A stretch of 12,622 nt of DNA from Patescibacteria group bacterium (GCA_003545435.1 DPYI01000008.1:21050-33671), one strand, 5' to 3'; counted from the stretch's first letter, positions 1 through 6,314 are shown. The notes: generated from the letters alone by a model not told the origin. Numbers and translations: made by a program.

Positions 1-1005
1 TCCGACAACGCTCTCATCATGTATCACCTATTGAAGATGTTTGATCCTTCCTGGACTAAACGGTCATGGAAAGATATTGCTCCGACTGTGCAATCTTTTA
101 TTACCAGCATCCAGACCATACAGCAGCAGCTTGATTCTCCGCTTATTGCTCCCATGGGTCGGTATTTACGGAAACAACTGCCGCCATTCCTTCTTCTTCG
201 GGATTTCTTTTTTGAACATGAAACGGACGCGCGCGCAATCATAGAAGATCAGGTAAAATTTGAGGAAGCGCTGTCAGCCATTGCGCACCAACGCTATCAT
301 GAAACCGGAGAAAAGGTAAGACGGGCAGTCGTTCGGAGTATTATCTACATATTCTTAACCAAAATGGTACTGGCTCTGGCTCTGGAAGCACCAGTGGACG
401 TCCTCATCATGAAACGGGTTGATTATCTGCCTCTTGTTATCAATGCCATCTTTCCGCCGCTTCTCCTTTTTCTTATCACCGCATTCATCGCTATCCCCGG
501 AGCGGATAATACCAAGCGACTTCTTGACAGAATCAAGCTTATTATTTACCAATTCACGGAGTACCAAAAAGGGCAGGATGCATTTACGCTTGCGGTTGCC
601 CGAAAAAGGCCGCTTCTTGCCGGCATTTTTTCATTCGTGTACATGGTAGGATTTATGATTTCGTTCGGGCTCATCATTTTTATCCTCACAAACCTGCATT
701 TTAATATAGCCAGCCAGATAATATTTGTATTCTTTGTGGCTCTGGTAACGCTTTTTGCCTATCGGATCCGGCAGTCTGCGAAAGAATATGAAATGATTGA
801 ACGCCAGGGGATATTGGAGCCGATTATTGACTTTTTTTTCCTTCCGATACTCTACGCCGGAGACTTTCTATCCAAAGAAATTGCAAAAATCAACATATTC
901 ATTTTTATCTTTGACTTCATTTTAGAAGCGCCTCTTAAGGTCATTTTTGAGGTTATCGAAGAATGGATCCGCTTCATCAGGACAAAAAAAGAGGAAATCA
1001 TCTGA
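1..1005 (+). CDS. Multi-pass membrane protein of unknown function (5'-partial)
   Basis: The reading frame is open from the first base, so the gene very likely begins upstream; the first ATG inside the window is at 19 but nothing marks it as a start. From that ATG there are 328 residues ending in TGA at 1003-1005. The first ~100 residues are soluble and mostly helical. Hydrophobic segments follow at about residues 107-130, 137-160, 200-226, 232-250, 270-283 and 290-308, most of them long enough to span a membrane. The C-terminus is basic and acidic (RTKKEEII), as expected for a cytoplasmic tail. I do not recognise a family: no catalytic motif, transporter signature or ATPase motif is visible. 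An integral inner-membrane protein is the safe statement. Confidence 0.75.
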   Translation, partial: SDNALIMYHLLKMFDPSWTKRSWKDIAPTVQSFITSIQTIQQQLDSPLIAPMGRYLRKQLPPFLLLRDFFFEHETDARAIIEDQVKFEEALSAIAHQRYHETGEKVRRAVVRSIIYIFLTKMVLALALEAPVDVLIMKRVDYLPLVINAIFPPLLLFLITAFIAIPGADNTKRLLDRIKLIIYQFTEYQKGQDAFTLAVARKRPLLAGIFSFVYMVGFMISFGLIIFILTNLHFNIASQIIFVFFVALVTLFAYRIRQSAKEYEMIERQGILEPIIDFFFLPILYAGDFLSKEIAKINIFIFIFDFILEAPLKVIFEVIEEWIRFIRTKKEEII

Positions 1006-1027
1006 TCCTATCTACAATACAGGATCA
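1003..1027 (+). terminator. Weak hairpin after the membrane-protein gene, possible terminator
   Basis: TGATCCT (1003-1009, overlapping the stop codon) pairs with AGGATCA (1021-1027) around an 11-nt loop. Only a poor T-rich tract follows (CTCGTTATTTC), so termination here would be inefficient at best. Confidence 0.3.
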
Positions 1028-1052
1028 CTCGTTATTTCGCTCCTAAATTTGC

Positions 1053-1058
1053 TATAAT
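1053..1058 (+). promoter_or_regulatory. -10 box for tRNA-Arg
   Basis: A perfect TATAAT ends 10 nt before the mature 5' end of tRNA-Arg, placing the transcript start at about 1065. No convincing -35 hexamer lies 16-18 bp upstream. The tRNA-Leu (3111) and nested tRNA (6149) loci look the same. Confidence 0.6.
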
Positions 1059-1068
1059 CAGAATAATT

Positions 1069-1140
1069 GCCTCCGTAGCTTAACGGATAAAGTGCTTGTC
1101 TTCGGAACAAGTGATGGAGGTCCGATTCCTCCCGGAGGCG
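1069..1140 (+). tRNA. tRNA-Arg(TCG)
   Basis: The acceptor stem GCCTCCG pairs perfectly with CGGAGGC (1133-1139), with discriminator G at 1140. The anticodon arm is CTTGT - CTTCGGA - ACAAG, giving anticodon TCG, which reads CGN arginine codons. The T arm is GGAGG - TCCGATT - CCTCC; its loop starts TCC rather than the usual TTC. CCA is not encoded (CATT follows), so the tail must be added by CCA transferase. Confidence 0.93.
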
Positions 1141-1179
1141 CATTATAGAAAGCGGTTTCTCGCCCGCAGTATAATTTTT

Positions 1180-1252
1180 GCGCTCATAGCTCAATTGGCA
1201 GAGCATCCCGCTCTTAACGGGACGATTGAGAGTTCGATTCTCTCTGAGCGCA
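1180..1252 (+). tRNA. tRNA-Lys(CTT)
   Basis: The acceptor stem GCGCTCA pairs with TGAGCGC (1245-1251), with discriminator A at 1252. The anticodon arm TCCCG - CTCTTAA - CGGGA gives anticodon CTT (AAG codon). The T arm GAGAG - TTCGATT - CTCTC is canonical. No CCA is encoded. It lies 39 nt after tRNA-Arg and is probably cotranscribed with it. Confidence 0.94.
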
Positions 1253-1268
1253 CAAGAATAAACACTTT

Positions 1269-1282
1269 GGCAGACAGGCAGG
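1269..1282 (+). repeat. CCTGCC-family mini-repeat
   Basis: GGCAGACAGGCAGG on the + strand (CCTGCCTGTCTGCC on the other) lies between tRNA-Lys and the next gene. Its CCTGCC/GGCAGG core also forms the ends of the insert in the interrupted tRNA (6210-6215 and 6305-6310). Confidence 0.4.
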
Positions 1283-1330
1283 AGTTTAAATCTCTGGCGG
1301 TTCACTGCGTATAAGTAAGAATCTGAGTTT

Positions 1331-1939
1331 ATGATGCGGAAACTGACATTTCTTACTATATGGTTTCAGGTTACCTGTATCGTACTTATCTGTAACCTCT
1401 CTTTCCTTTCCGCGTATAAGCGCGGTTCTTCTCTGTCAATCCCGTATCCAACACAACTCTATCCCGATCTGGAATTTCACAGGGCAATACCCGCTTCAAG
1501 CGGAAAAGTATTGGGATCCTCCATAACCGCAGATGATGCCAGGGCCTTAATCGTAGAACGGTTTATTAAACGGTTCCGGCCTGATTCTCCGTTTCTCCGT
1601 CATGCCGGCTCAATCGTAGAAGAAGCAGACCGGTACAAAATTGATTTCCGTTTGGTACCTGCTATTGCCATGTGCGAATCAAATCTGGGGATAAGGCTCC
1701 CGTCCAGCGATTCATTCAACGCCTGGGGTATTGCCGTCTACACAAACACGAACAAAGGGAAACATTTTGAAGACTGGCCGGCAGCGATAACGTGGGTAAC
1801 GAAATTCATCAGCGAAAAATTTTATGACAAAGGAATCACGGACCTGCTGGAAATTGGTGCAATCTGGGCACCTCCATCGGTAGATAACAACTATTCCTGG
1901 AGCCGGTGTGTTCAGGGGTTCATGGATAAAATGGAGTAG
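1331..1939 (+). CDS. Membrane-anchored lysozyme/glucosaminidase-like cell-wall enzyme
   Basis: A 202-residue protein with a basic N-terminus and a hydrophobic segment at about residues 5-28 (signal peptide or membrane anchor), then a linker to about residue 65. The C-terminal half carries the hallmark of small lysozyme-fold peptidoglycan hydrolases: IDFRLVPAIAMCESNLG, with Glu116 as the expected catalytic acid, then FNAWGIAVYT and the tail pattern SWSRCVQGFM. Family knowledge implies cleavage of the glycan backbone outside the membrane; the exact bond (lytic transglycosylase or endo-glucosaminidase) cannot be decided from sequence. The second ATG at 1334 is an alternative start. No strong Shine-Dalgarno is present; a TATAAG at 1310-1315 may be the -10. 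It is a paralogue of the gene at 2479. Confidence 0.72.
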   Translation: MMRKLTFLTIWFQVTCIVLICNLSFLSAYKRGSSLSIPYPTQLYPDLEFHRAIPASSGKVLGSSITADDARALIVERFIKRFRPDSPFLRHAGSIVEEADRYKIDFRLVPAIAMCESNLGIRLPSSDSFNAWGIAVYTNTNKGKHFEDWPAAITWVTKFISEKFYDKGITDLLEIGAIWAPPSVDNNYSWSRCVQGFMDKME

Positions 1940-1984
1940 TCCTCTAAAAAAAAACCTATAATTCTATCTTCTTTTATTATTTAT

Positions 1985-2056
1985 GTCATTCTGGTAAGCC
2001 GAAAGCCCATCCAGAATCCGAAAAGGGTTTAGAGATTTTGGACAAGCCAGAATGGC
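1985..2056 (+). repeat. Small inverted-repeat (MITE-like) element
   Basis: CATTCTGG (1987-1994) and CCAGAATG (2047-2054) are perfect 8-bp inverted repeats about 50 bp apart, and a further CCAGAAT lies internally at 2011-2017. The layout is that of a short non-coding dispersed repeat with terminal inverted repeats. No transposase is nearby and no second copy is seen in this window, so mobility is inferred only. Confidence 0.4.
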
Positions 2057-2128
2057 TATACTAGATAAGTTCTGAGCCACCAAATTAGCTTCAATATTGA
2101 CTCATTGAACACATTTTATCCTATAAAC

Positions 2129-2157
2129 TTGACACGTTGTGAACTATAGGGTATACT
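2129..2157 (+). promoter_or_regulatory. Strong sigma70-type promoter for the structured leader and second cell-wall enzyme
   Basis: A consensus -35 TTGACA (2129-2134) and a -10 TATACT (2152-2157) are separated by 17 bp. The expected start is near 2164, about 315 nt upstream of the ATG at 2479. It is the closest match to consensus in the window and gives an unusually long leader for such a compact genome. Confidence 0.75.
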
Positions 2158-2163
2158 GCTCCC

Positions 2164-2461
2164 CAGATCCTAAAGTGAATCTCCTCATACGATATTTGCT
2201 TTAGGATTATTTTTGATTGGTTGGTTAACAAGCAAATTCTGATTTGCAAGTTTACCAACCATCAATCCGCCGAAGTGAATATTTCGCGAGCATGGCTCCC
2301 GTCATATGATGGGATAAATTCCAGACTTGTCGCGAACACGAACGAAGGCGGATACACGATCGAACTAAATAACCCGAATTGATTTTATTCTTCACTCTTT
2401 CCCCGTACTTCTTCCGCTTATCCGCCTTCACGAAGGTAGCTTGGGCTACCAATCGTGGCGG
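2164..2461 (+). ncRNA. Candidate structured leader RNA or small RNA upstream of the 2479 gene
   Basis: After the promoter come four hairpins. (1) ATCCTAAAG 2167-2175 pairs with CTTTAGGAT 2199-2207, followed by TATTTTT, like an early terminator. (2) GGTTGGT/ACCAACC (2219-2260) encloses GCAAAT/ATTTGC with a small loop. (3) ATCCGCC 2265-2271 pairs with GGCGGAT 2347-2353, enclosing TTCGCGA 2283-2289 with TCGCGAA 2330-2336, which encloses the near-palindrome at 2298-2313. (4) CCGC/GCGG, CACGA/TCGTG and GGTAGC/GCTACC build a long hairpin at 2422-2461 that ends three bases before the Shine-Dalgarno. No convincing ORF occupies 2164-2460. It matches no riboswitch consensus that I know. Alternatives are a repeat accumulation zone or a small RNA ending at the first hairpin. 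Confidence 0.45.
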
Positions 2462-2478
2462 CAGAGGAGGGAAGATCT

Positions 2479-3048
2479 ATGAAACGCCTTTTGCAGGTTT
2501 TCTTCTGTCTGACCATAAGTGCCGGAATACTACGGCCGTTATCGGTTTTTGCATCTGACCAGATCAAACAAACATATCAAACAGCTGAACTTGCATGGGA
2601 GATACGAAACGGGAATATCGATAACCGTTCAGAGCGTCTGAAAAAATATCTTAGGGCGATAAGTTCACCCATGGCAGATGCAGCAGACCACTTTGTGAAA
2701 GAAGCAGACCGTCTGGGCCTGGATTGGAAATTGGTCGCTGCCATTTCCGGAAACGAGTCATACTTTGGATGGTATATTCCGGATAATTCCTATAACGGAT
2801 GGGGATGGGCGGTGTGGACCGGAACCAATTACGGAGCGTGCTTTGGTAATTGGGAGGAGGGAATTACTGCCGTGTCCGAAGGATTAAAAGCTGATTATAT
2901 CGATCAGGGATTAACAACCGTTGAGGCCATCGGCCAAAAATATGCAGCTGATCCTGAGTGGTCATGGAAAGTGAACCATTTCATGGAAGAGATTGAGGCA
3001 TTTAATCCGTACAAAGGAGAAGAACCGTTCCTTGCCCTTTCTCTGTAG
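2479..3048 (+). CDS. Secreted lysozyme/glucosaminidase-like cell-wall enzyme
   Basis: The ATG at 2479 is chosen over the in-frame GTG at 2455 because GAGGAGGG (2464-2471) lies 7 nt before it and because it begins a clean signal peptide (MKRLLQVFFCLTISAGIL... cut near VFAS-D). The mature part (189 residues in all) shows LGLDWKLVAAISGNESYFG with Glu93 as probable catalytic acid, then YNGWGWAVWTG, NWEEGITAVSEGL and SWKVNHFMEE, the same order of motifs as in the 1331 product. This is a lysozyme-fold peptidoglycan hydrolase domain, predicted to act outside the membrane on the cell's own wall or a neighbour's. Unlike its paralogue it has a long structured leader and a strong Shine-Dalgarno, so it is probably expressed separately. 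A strong terminator follows. Confidence 0.75.
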   Translation: MKRLLQVFFCLTISAGILRPLSVFASDQIKQTYQTAELAWEIRNGNIDNRSERLKKYLRAISSPMADAADHFVKEADRLGLDWKLVAAISGNESYFGWYIPDNSYNGWGWAVWTGTNYGACFGNWEEGITAVSEGLKADYIDQGLTTVEAIGQKYAADPEWSWKVNHFMEEIEAFNPYKGEEPFLALSL

Positions 3049-3063
3049 ACATAAATGTTTAAC

Positions 3064-3098
3064 AACCCCGCTCTTTTTCAAAGGGCGGGGTTTTGTTT
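3064..3098 (+). terminator. Intrinsic terminator after the second cell-wall enzyme
   Basis: AACCCCGCTCTTT pairs along 13 positions (one T-G wobble) with AAAGGGCGGGGTT around a TTC loop and runs into TTTTGTTT. It isolates the upstream gene from tRNA-Leu. Confidence 0.9.
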
Positions 3099-3110
3099 GG
3101 AAAAATACGG

Positions 3111-3116
3111 TATAAT
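3111..3116 (+). promoter_or_regulatory. -10 box for tRNA-Leu
   Basis: A perfect TATAAT ends 9 nt before the tRNA-Leu 5' end; no good -35 is visible because the preceding terminator occupies that position. Confidence 0.55.
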
Positions 3117-3125
3117 TGACGTAAT

Positions 3126-3210
3126 GCCAGAGTGCTGAAATCGGTAGACAGGCACGGCTTAGGACCGTGTGCCCTAATAAGGCATGGAGGTTCGACTCCT
3201 CTCTCTGGCA
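3126..3210 (+). tRNA. tRNA-Leu(TAG)
   Basis: An 85-nt class II tRNA. The acceptor stem GCCAGAG pairs with CTCTGGC (3203-3209), with discriminator A at 3210. The anticodon arm CACGG - CTTAGGA - CCGTG gives TAG (CUN codons). The long variable arm (TGCCCTAATAAGGCA) forms its own hairpin as in Leu tRNAs. CCA is not encoded. Confidence 0.94.
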
Positions 3211-3385
3211 CAACGAAAAATTCTGCTTTTGCAGAATCAACGATGTTGGAACGCCGTGGAAGTCGCGTTACCGCGACCACGCGGTTTACGTGATTTAAAT
3301 CCTCAATTTATTGCGTGGCACACTTATAGAGGTTTCCCGAACTTCTTCCTTGACCCCACTTTTCTCTCCATGATACGATGAGAAT
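3211..3385 (+). other. Intergenic stretch with two hairpins
   Basis: No gene is supported here. ATTCTGC 3220-3226 pairs with GCAGAAT 3231-3237; an A-run precedes it, so it would act as a terminator only on the minus strand. Around 3260-3275, GTCGCG-TTAC-CGCGAC forms a GC-rich hairpin flanked by CGTG and CACG. The rest leads into the 3350-3379 promoter. Confidence 0.35.
3350..3379 (+). promoter_or_regulatory. Promoter giving a near-leaderless mRNA at 3386
   Basis: TTGACC (3350-3355) and TACGAT (3374-3379) are 18 bp apart. The expected transcript start (about 3386) coincides with the ATG at 3386, which has no Shine-Dalgarno. Confidence 0.55.
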
Positions 3386-4183
3386 ATGATAAAAAAGGCA
3401 TTCACTATTATCCTTTTTTTATTCCTCATCCCGTCAGCCGTTTGGGCAAGCTCCCAAAGCGCCTATCAGGAGTATCTGATTGAATTTGATAAATACCGGG
3501 CAGTACTCAACGAATTTAAGGTAGCACGTTCCGAATACCTGAAATTTAAAACCCTCACCAGCCAGCAAACGGCTCTGGATAAGACAAAACAGATGCTCAG
3601 CCAAAGATCCCAGCTTCTCCGAGCCTATCTGCAGTTTTTAAATGAAAAGCTGAATGAAAGTGCATCCATGGACGCGTCGACGAAATCCCTCTATCAAACT
3701 CTCATTGCTAATGAAGTAAAATTTCTCAATAACCATACCGGCCTCATGGGAGCAATCGGATCGCTTCAGGACGCCGAAGGTGTGTCTCAACAGCTTTCAT
3801 CTCATTACACGATGTTGCAATCCAGTATGTACCAAACAATTGTCGGTTTGAAGACTGCCGAGCTCATGGCGCTGGATGCTCACTATTACGCACTCTTCAC
3901 CAAAAGCCACACACTCATTCAGGAAAATACATCCTCATATACGCCGGAGAAACAAAGCATCATGGAACGATGGCTTCTGCAGATTCAAAACAAACGCGAT
4001 CTTTTTAGGCAAAAATACGATGAAATTACTAAAGAGAATACCGTTCTCAAAAGCTCATCGCTTTCTGAAATTACCGCAAGCTACCAGCGTATTCAAAAGC
4101 TTATGTCTGAAGCCCGGCAATACCTTTCGGAAGGAACATCATTTTTGCAGGAACTGACTGCATCCATGCAATATGGAGAATAA
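3386..4183 (+). CDS. Secreted alpha-helical protein of unknown function
   Basis: A 265-residue protein starting with a clear signal peptide (MIKKAFTIILFLFLIPSAVWAS, cleavage near WAS-S). The remainder is almost wholly helical, rich in Gln, Lys, Ser and Leu, with heptad-like stretches (for example residues 55-85 and 195-260) suggesting coiled coils or a helical bundle. There are no cysteines and no recognisable enzyme motif. It is probably exported and either soluble outside the membrane or bound to a partner. The next gene, a single-pass membrane protein with an external linker, follows one base after its stop, so the two may work together; this is inference from spacing only. Confidence 0.7.
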   Translation: MIKKAFTIILFLFLIPSAVWASSQSAYQEYLIEFDKYRAVLNEFKVARSEYLKFKTLTSQQTALDKTKQMLSQRSQLLRAYLQFLNEKLNESASMDASTKSLYQTLIANEVKFLNNHTGLMGAIGSLQDAEGVSQQLSSHYTMLQSSMYQTIVGLKTAELMALDAHYYALFTKSHTLIQENTSSYTPEKQSIMERWLLQIQNKRDLFRQKYDEITKENTVLKSSSLSEITASYQRIQKLMSEARQYLSEGTSFLQELTASMQYGE

Positions 4184-4184
4184 T

Positions 4185-4574
4185 ATGGAAAATCCACAAT
4201 CAGGTCAACAGCCTACATCACCCATTCAACCGGTCATATCCGGGCCAACCAGTCCGAATCCTGTTATACAACCGCAAATAAAACGTCATTTTGATATGCG
4301 GTATCTTTTTCTTCTCCTTGTTGTCATAGGTTTGGGCGGGGGATTATTGACAGCCATGAGGCAACCGGTGTCCCTTCCAACTCCTACCCCATCAGACACT
4401 CCAACTCCAACCCCTAAATCAAAACCCGTTGTTCCCGTAGCTACACAAAGCGCATATCTGGAATTGACCAAAAGCGTTGCCTCACTTTCCGCTCAAATTA
4501 AAAATCTGCAGGTTTCAGATACCACGCTCACTCCACCCACCGTAGAATTACCGTTAGGATTCCCAAATGAGTAA
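4185..4574 (+). CDS. Small single-pass membrane protein with Pro/Thr-rich linker
   Basis: The frame also has an ATG at 4173, but GGAG (4175-4178) sits 6 nt before the ATG at 4185, which follows the upstream TAA by one base, so 4185 is preferred (129 residues). The N-terminal ~40 residues are polar and rich in Pro, Gln and Ser; a transmembrane helix follows (YLFLLLVVIGLGGGLLTAM), then a low-complexity Pro-Thr linker (PTPTPSDTPTPTPKSKP) and a short helical tail (YLELTKSVASLSAQIKNLQV). This looks like a type II-style membrane protein whose tail stands off the membrane. No family is recognised. Translational coupling with the upstream secreted helical protein is likely. Confidence 0.68.
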   Translation: MENPQSGQQPTSPIQPVISGPTSPNPVIQPQIKRHFDMRYLFLLLVVIGLGGGLLTAMRQPVSLPTPTPSDTPTPTPKSKPVVPVATQSAYLELTKSVASLSAQIKNLQVSDTTLTPPTVELPLGFPNE

Positions 4575-4579
4575 GAATG

Positions 4580-4588
4580 TGCTACACT
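4580..4588 (+). promoter_or_regulatory. Extended -10 promoter before the trigger factor gene
   Basis: TG-C-TACACT forms an extended -10 (TGnTATAAT type). It predicts a start near 4595, only about 4 nt before the ATG at 4599, so the transcript is essentially leaderless. No clear -35 is present. Confidence 0.45.
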
Positions 4589-4598
4589 TGCGCTTCAC

Positions 4599-5459
4599 AT
4601 GAATGCAATACTAAAAAAACTTGATAACGGAAACACCGAACTTACCATTTCTATCCCCTGGACAAGCGTACAGGAAACGTATCATGCGGTGGTTGAAGAT
4701 TTTGTAAAAGAAACCGAACTTCCCGGATTCCGGAAAGGCAAGGCTCCCAGAAGTACTGTTGAGGCAAATCTGGATAAAAATAAAACATATGAGGAAGTGC
4801 TCAAGCGTCTTTTACCTGATGTGTATGCAAAAGCGGTAACACAACATTCTCTCAAACCGATTATCTCTCCTCACATAACGTTGACAAAAGCAAAAGAGCA
4901 GGAAGATTGGGTTGTGACTGCGGTAACCTGCGAAAAACCAACAGTAACGCTTGGGAGTTACCGGAAGACCATAACGGAGTTAAAAAATGAAAAACGCAAT
5001 AAAATCTGGCTTCCCGGACAGGAACCGAAAAAAGAAGAGGAAAAGGACAAAGATCGGAAACCGACTATGGATGAGCTTTTAGACGCTGTATTTAAATCAG
5101 TTCAGGTTAGTCTGCCTGCAATTCTTATTGAACAGGAAGTAACGCGGATGCTTTCCAACCTTATCGATCAGACAAAAAAGCTTGGTCTTACCATCGACCA
5201 ATACCTGTCCTCAACCGGAAAAACTATCGAGACTCTCCGGCATGAATATGAAGAAGAGGCAAATCGCATGATTACCTTAGAACTGGCACTCGGAGAGATT
5301 GCGGACAAAGAAGGAGTGAAAGTGGAAGAAAAAGATATTGATGAGGTTCTCAAAACCGCAAAAACAACCGAGGAGAGAGAGGGGTTGGAGAAGGAAAAAT
5401 ATTATCTTGCTTCGATTCTCAGGCGCCAGAAAACGATTCAACTTCTTGCATCACTGTAG
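4599..5459 (+). CDS. tig: Trigger factor, ribosome-associated chaperone lacking the PPIase domain
   Basis: A 286-residue protein. The N-terminal domain carries the trigger-factor ribosome-docking signature as LPGFRKGKAPRSTVE (residues 41-55), the loop that binds protein L23 at the tunnel exit, followed by the typical continuation EEVLKRLLPDVYAKAV. After about residue 125 there is no FKBP-type peptidyl-prolyl isomerase domain; instead a short charged linker (EPKKEEEKDKDRKP) leads straight to the helical C-terminal arm domain (PAILIEQEVTRML... to IQLLASL). Canonical trigger factors have about 430 residues, so the ~100-residue PPIase insert is absent. Its role would be to shield nascent chains without prolyl isomerisation. 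No Shine-Dalgarno is seen; an extended -10 lies just upstream of the ATG. Confidence 0.85.
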   Translation: MNAILKKLDNGNTELTISIPWTSVQETYHAVVEDFVKETELPGFRKGKAPRSTVEANLDKNKTYEEVLKRLLPDVYAKAVTQHSLKPIISPHITLTKAKEQEDWVVTAVTCEKPTVTLGSYRKTITELKNEKRNKIWLPGQEPKKEEEKDKDRKPTMDELLDAVFKSVQVSLPAILIEQEVTRMLSNLIDQTKKLGLTIDQYLSSTGKTIETLRHEYEEEANRMITLELALGEIADKEGVKVEEKDIDEVLKTAKTTEEREGLEKEKYYLASILRRQKTIQLLASL

Positions 5460-5478
5460 TAAAATACATACTAGCACT

Positions 5479-5488
5479 CCTGCCCGAC
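5479..5488 (+). repeat. CCTGCCCGAC repeat copy
   Basis: The same ten bases occur at 6210-6219, at the left edge of the insert in the interrupted tRNA. Here the motif sits immediately upstream of a -10 box. Confidence 0.4.
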
Positions 5489-5495
5489 AAAAGAG

Positions 5496-5501
5496 TATAA
5501 T
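5496..5501 (+). promoter_or_regulatory. -10 box that decides the start of the next gene
   Basis: TATAAT ends directly before the ATG at 5502. Transcription would begin near 5508, after that codon, so the in-frame ATG at 5517 is the more likely translation start. Confidence 0.5.
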
Positions 5502-5516
5502 ATGGGCCAAACTCTT

Positions 5517-6113
5517 ATGAATCAGCAACCGAATCAGAAAAAGAAAGCACCGGTCTACGGGAACGACAATGTCCTCGAATCACTTCGGGGTATCGGGTCA
5601 TCCGTAGGAAAAACCATTGCCAAAGACGTGGTAGCCCAAACCGGAGCCGACATGCTCCGGTCTATTCTCGGAGGTATGCCCCAGTCAGGAGAACTGAAAC
5701 AAAACCAGACTATTGAATTCGGGAATGCTCCTGAAGCAGTTCCTGCTGTCCAACCGCGAAGATTGGAAACATATCGGGTCATCGCCCGCTCCGACGAAAT
5801 GGAAGTAAAGCAAAAAATTGAAAGCATCAGAGCTGAACTGAAAGCCCTGTCCCAATCCATAAAAAGCCTCCGTCAGGAAATTACGAAAACCGTTATGGAA
5901 GTTCCTGTTGATCCGGGCATCTATCACATGAACTTCTTTGACCACTTACGGAGTTACCTGGTCGCGATGAAGCAGGAAGTCGATGACAGCAGAACGTGGC
6001 TCATGGCATTCAATACCAAAAAAGCCAAAAAAGGGTATTGGGGCATGGTGAAAAAACACGGAACGAGTTTCGGCATGTCCAACGAACGGGCTATAGCAAC
6101 TTCGGCCGGTTAA
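5517..6113 (+). CDS. Conserved-looking protein of unknown function
   Basis: 198 residues from ATG 5517 (203 from ATG 5502, which is judged too close to the -10 box). The N-terminus is polar and basic (MNQQPNQKKKAPVYGNDNVLESLRGIG), followed by a Gly/Ala-rich stretch. About residues 85-130 form a charged coiled coil (VKQKIESIRAELKALSQSIKSLRQEI). A more aromatic block follows, with YHMNFFDHLRSYLVAMKQEVDDSRTWL and a tail GYWGMVKKHGTSFGMSNERA. There is no signal peptide or membrane helix. The tail resembles, from memory, a CPR-restricted domain of unknown function (possibly DUF5660), which I could not verify. The gene sits between the trigger factor gene and the interrupted tRNA. Confidence 0.68.
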   Translation: MNQQPNQKKKAPVYGNDNVLESLRGIGSSVGKTIAKDVVAQTGADMLRSILGGMPQSGELKQNQTIEFGNAPEAVPAVQPRRLETYRVIARSDEMEVKQKIESIRAELKALSQSIKSLRQEITKTVMEVPVDPGIYHMNFFDHLRSYLVAMKQEVDDSRTWLMAFNTKKAKKGYWGMVKKHGTSFGMSNERAIATSAG

Positions 6114-6148
6114 CTTTCTTCAATTCGCTATTTTTCCTTATCTTAGGA

Positions 6149-6154
6149 TATAAT
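6149..6154 (+). promoter_or_regulatory. -10 box for the nested tRNA locus
   Basis: A perfect TATAAT (in GGATATAATTAT) ends 17 nt before the outer tRNA begins, predicting a start near 6161. It shows that the outer 5' half, not just the inner tRNA, is placed for transcription. Confidence 0.6.
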
Positions 6155-6209
6155 TATCTTTAACTTGCACTGGCCGGTTAGCTCAGTTGGTTAGAGCGCT
6201 GCATTCACA

Positions 6210-6314
6210 CCTGCCCGACGCCAATGGACCTGTAGCTCAGCGGTAGAGCGTTCGATTCACATTCGAAAGGTCAGAGGTTCGAAACCTCTCAGGTCCACTG
6301 CTATGGCAGGCGGG
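6210..6314 (+). other. 105-bp insert in the anticodon loop, carrying a complete tRNA
   Basis: The insert consists of 16 nt, a 72-nt tRNA and 17 nt. Its flanks are complementary: CCTGCC (6210-6215) with GGCAGG (6305-6310); alternatively CCCG (6214-6217) with CGGG (6311-6314) plus GCCA (6220-6223) with TGGC (6304-6307). Only 33 nt are not tRNA, far too few for a group I or II intron. It may be an unusual intron, a tRNA-carrying insertion, or a device that creates tRNA halves with pairing tails. Confidence 0.7.
6226..6297 (+). tRNA. tRNA-Val(CAC), nested inside the interrupted tRNA
   Basis: A complete 72-nt tRNA: acceptor GGACCTG with CAGGTCC (6290-6296), discriminator A at 6297, D arm GCTC - AGCGGTA - GAGC, anticodon arm TTCGA - TTCACAT - TCGAA with anticodon CAC at 6258-6260, variable AGGTC, T arm AGAGG - TTCGAAA - CCTCT. 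Every stem is perfect. CAC with discriminator A indicates valine (GUG codon). It has no promoter of its own and depends on transcription from the outer gene. RNase P and RNase Z cuts at its ends would release it and leave the outer tRNA as two pieces. Confidence 0.92.

Noticed and set aside
1170..1175. TATAAT as a separate promoter for tRNA-Lys
   Set aside because: It ends only 4 nt before the mature tRNA, so transcription would start at or inside the tRNA; cotranscription with tRNA-Arg is simpler.
2455..2478. GTG at 2455 as start of the second cell-wall enzyme
   Set aside because: It lies within the hairpin at 2422-2461 and would put polar residues before the signal peptide; ATG 2479 has a strong Shine-Dalgarno.
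2422..2478. c-di-AMP (ydaO-type) riboswitch before a cell-wall hydrolase
   Set aside because: Gene context would fit, but I cannot match the conserved ydaO segments to the sequence.
3220..3237. Terminator for tRNA-Leu
   Set aside because: The 7-bp hairpin is followed by CAACG on the + strand; only the minus strand has a T-run.
6210..6314. Group I or group II self-splicing intron in the tRNA
   Set aside because: Apart from the inner tRNA only 33 nt remain, with no room for the catalytic core; the base before the insert is A, not the usual U of group I 5' sites.
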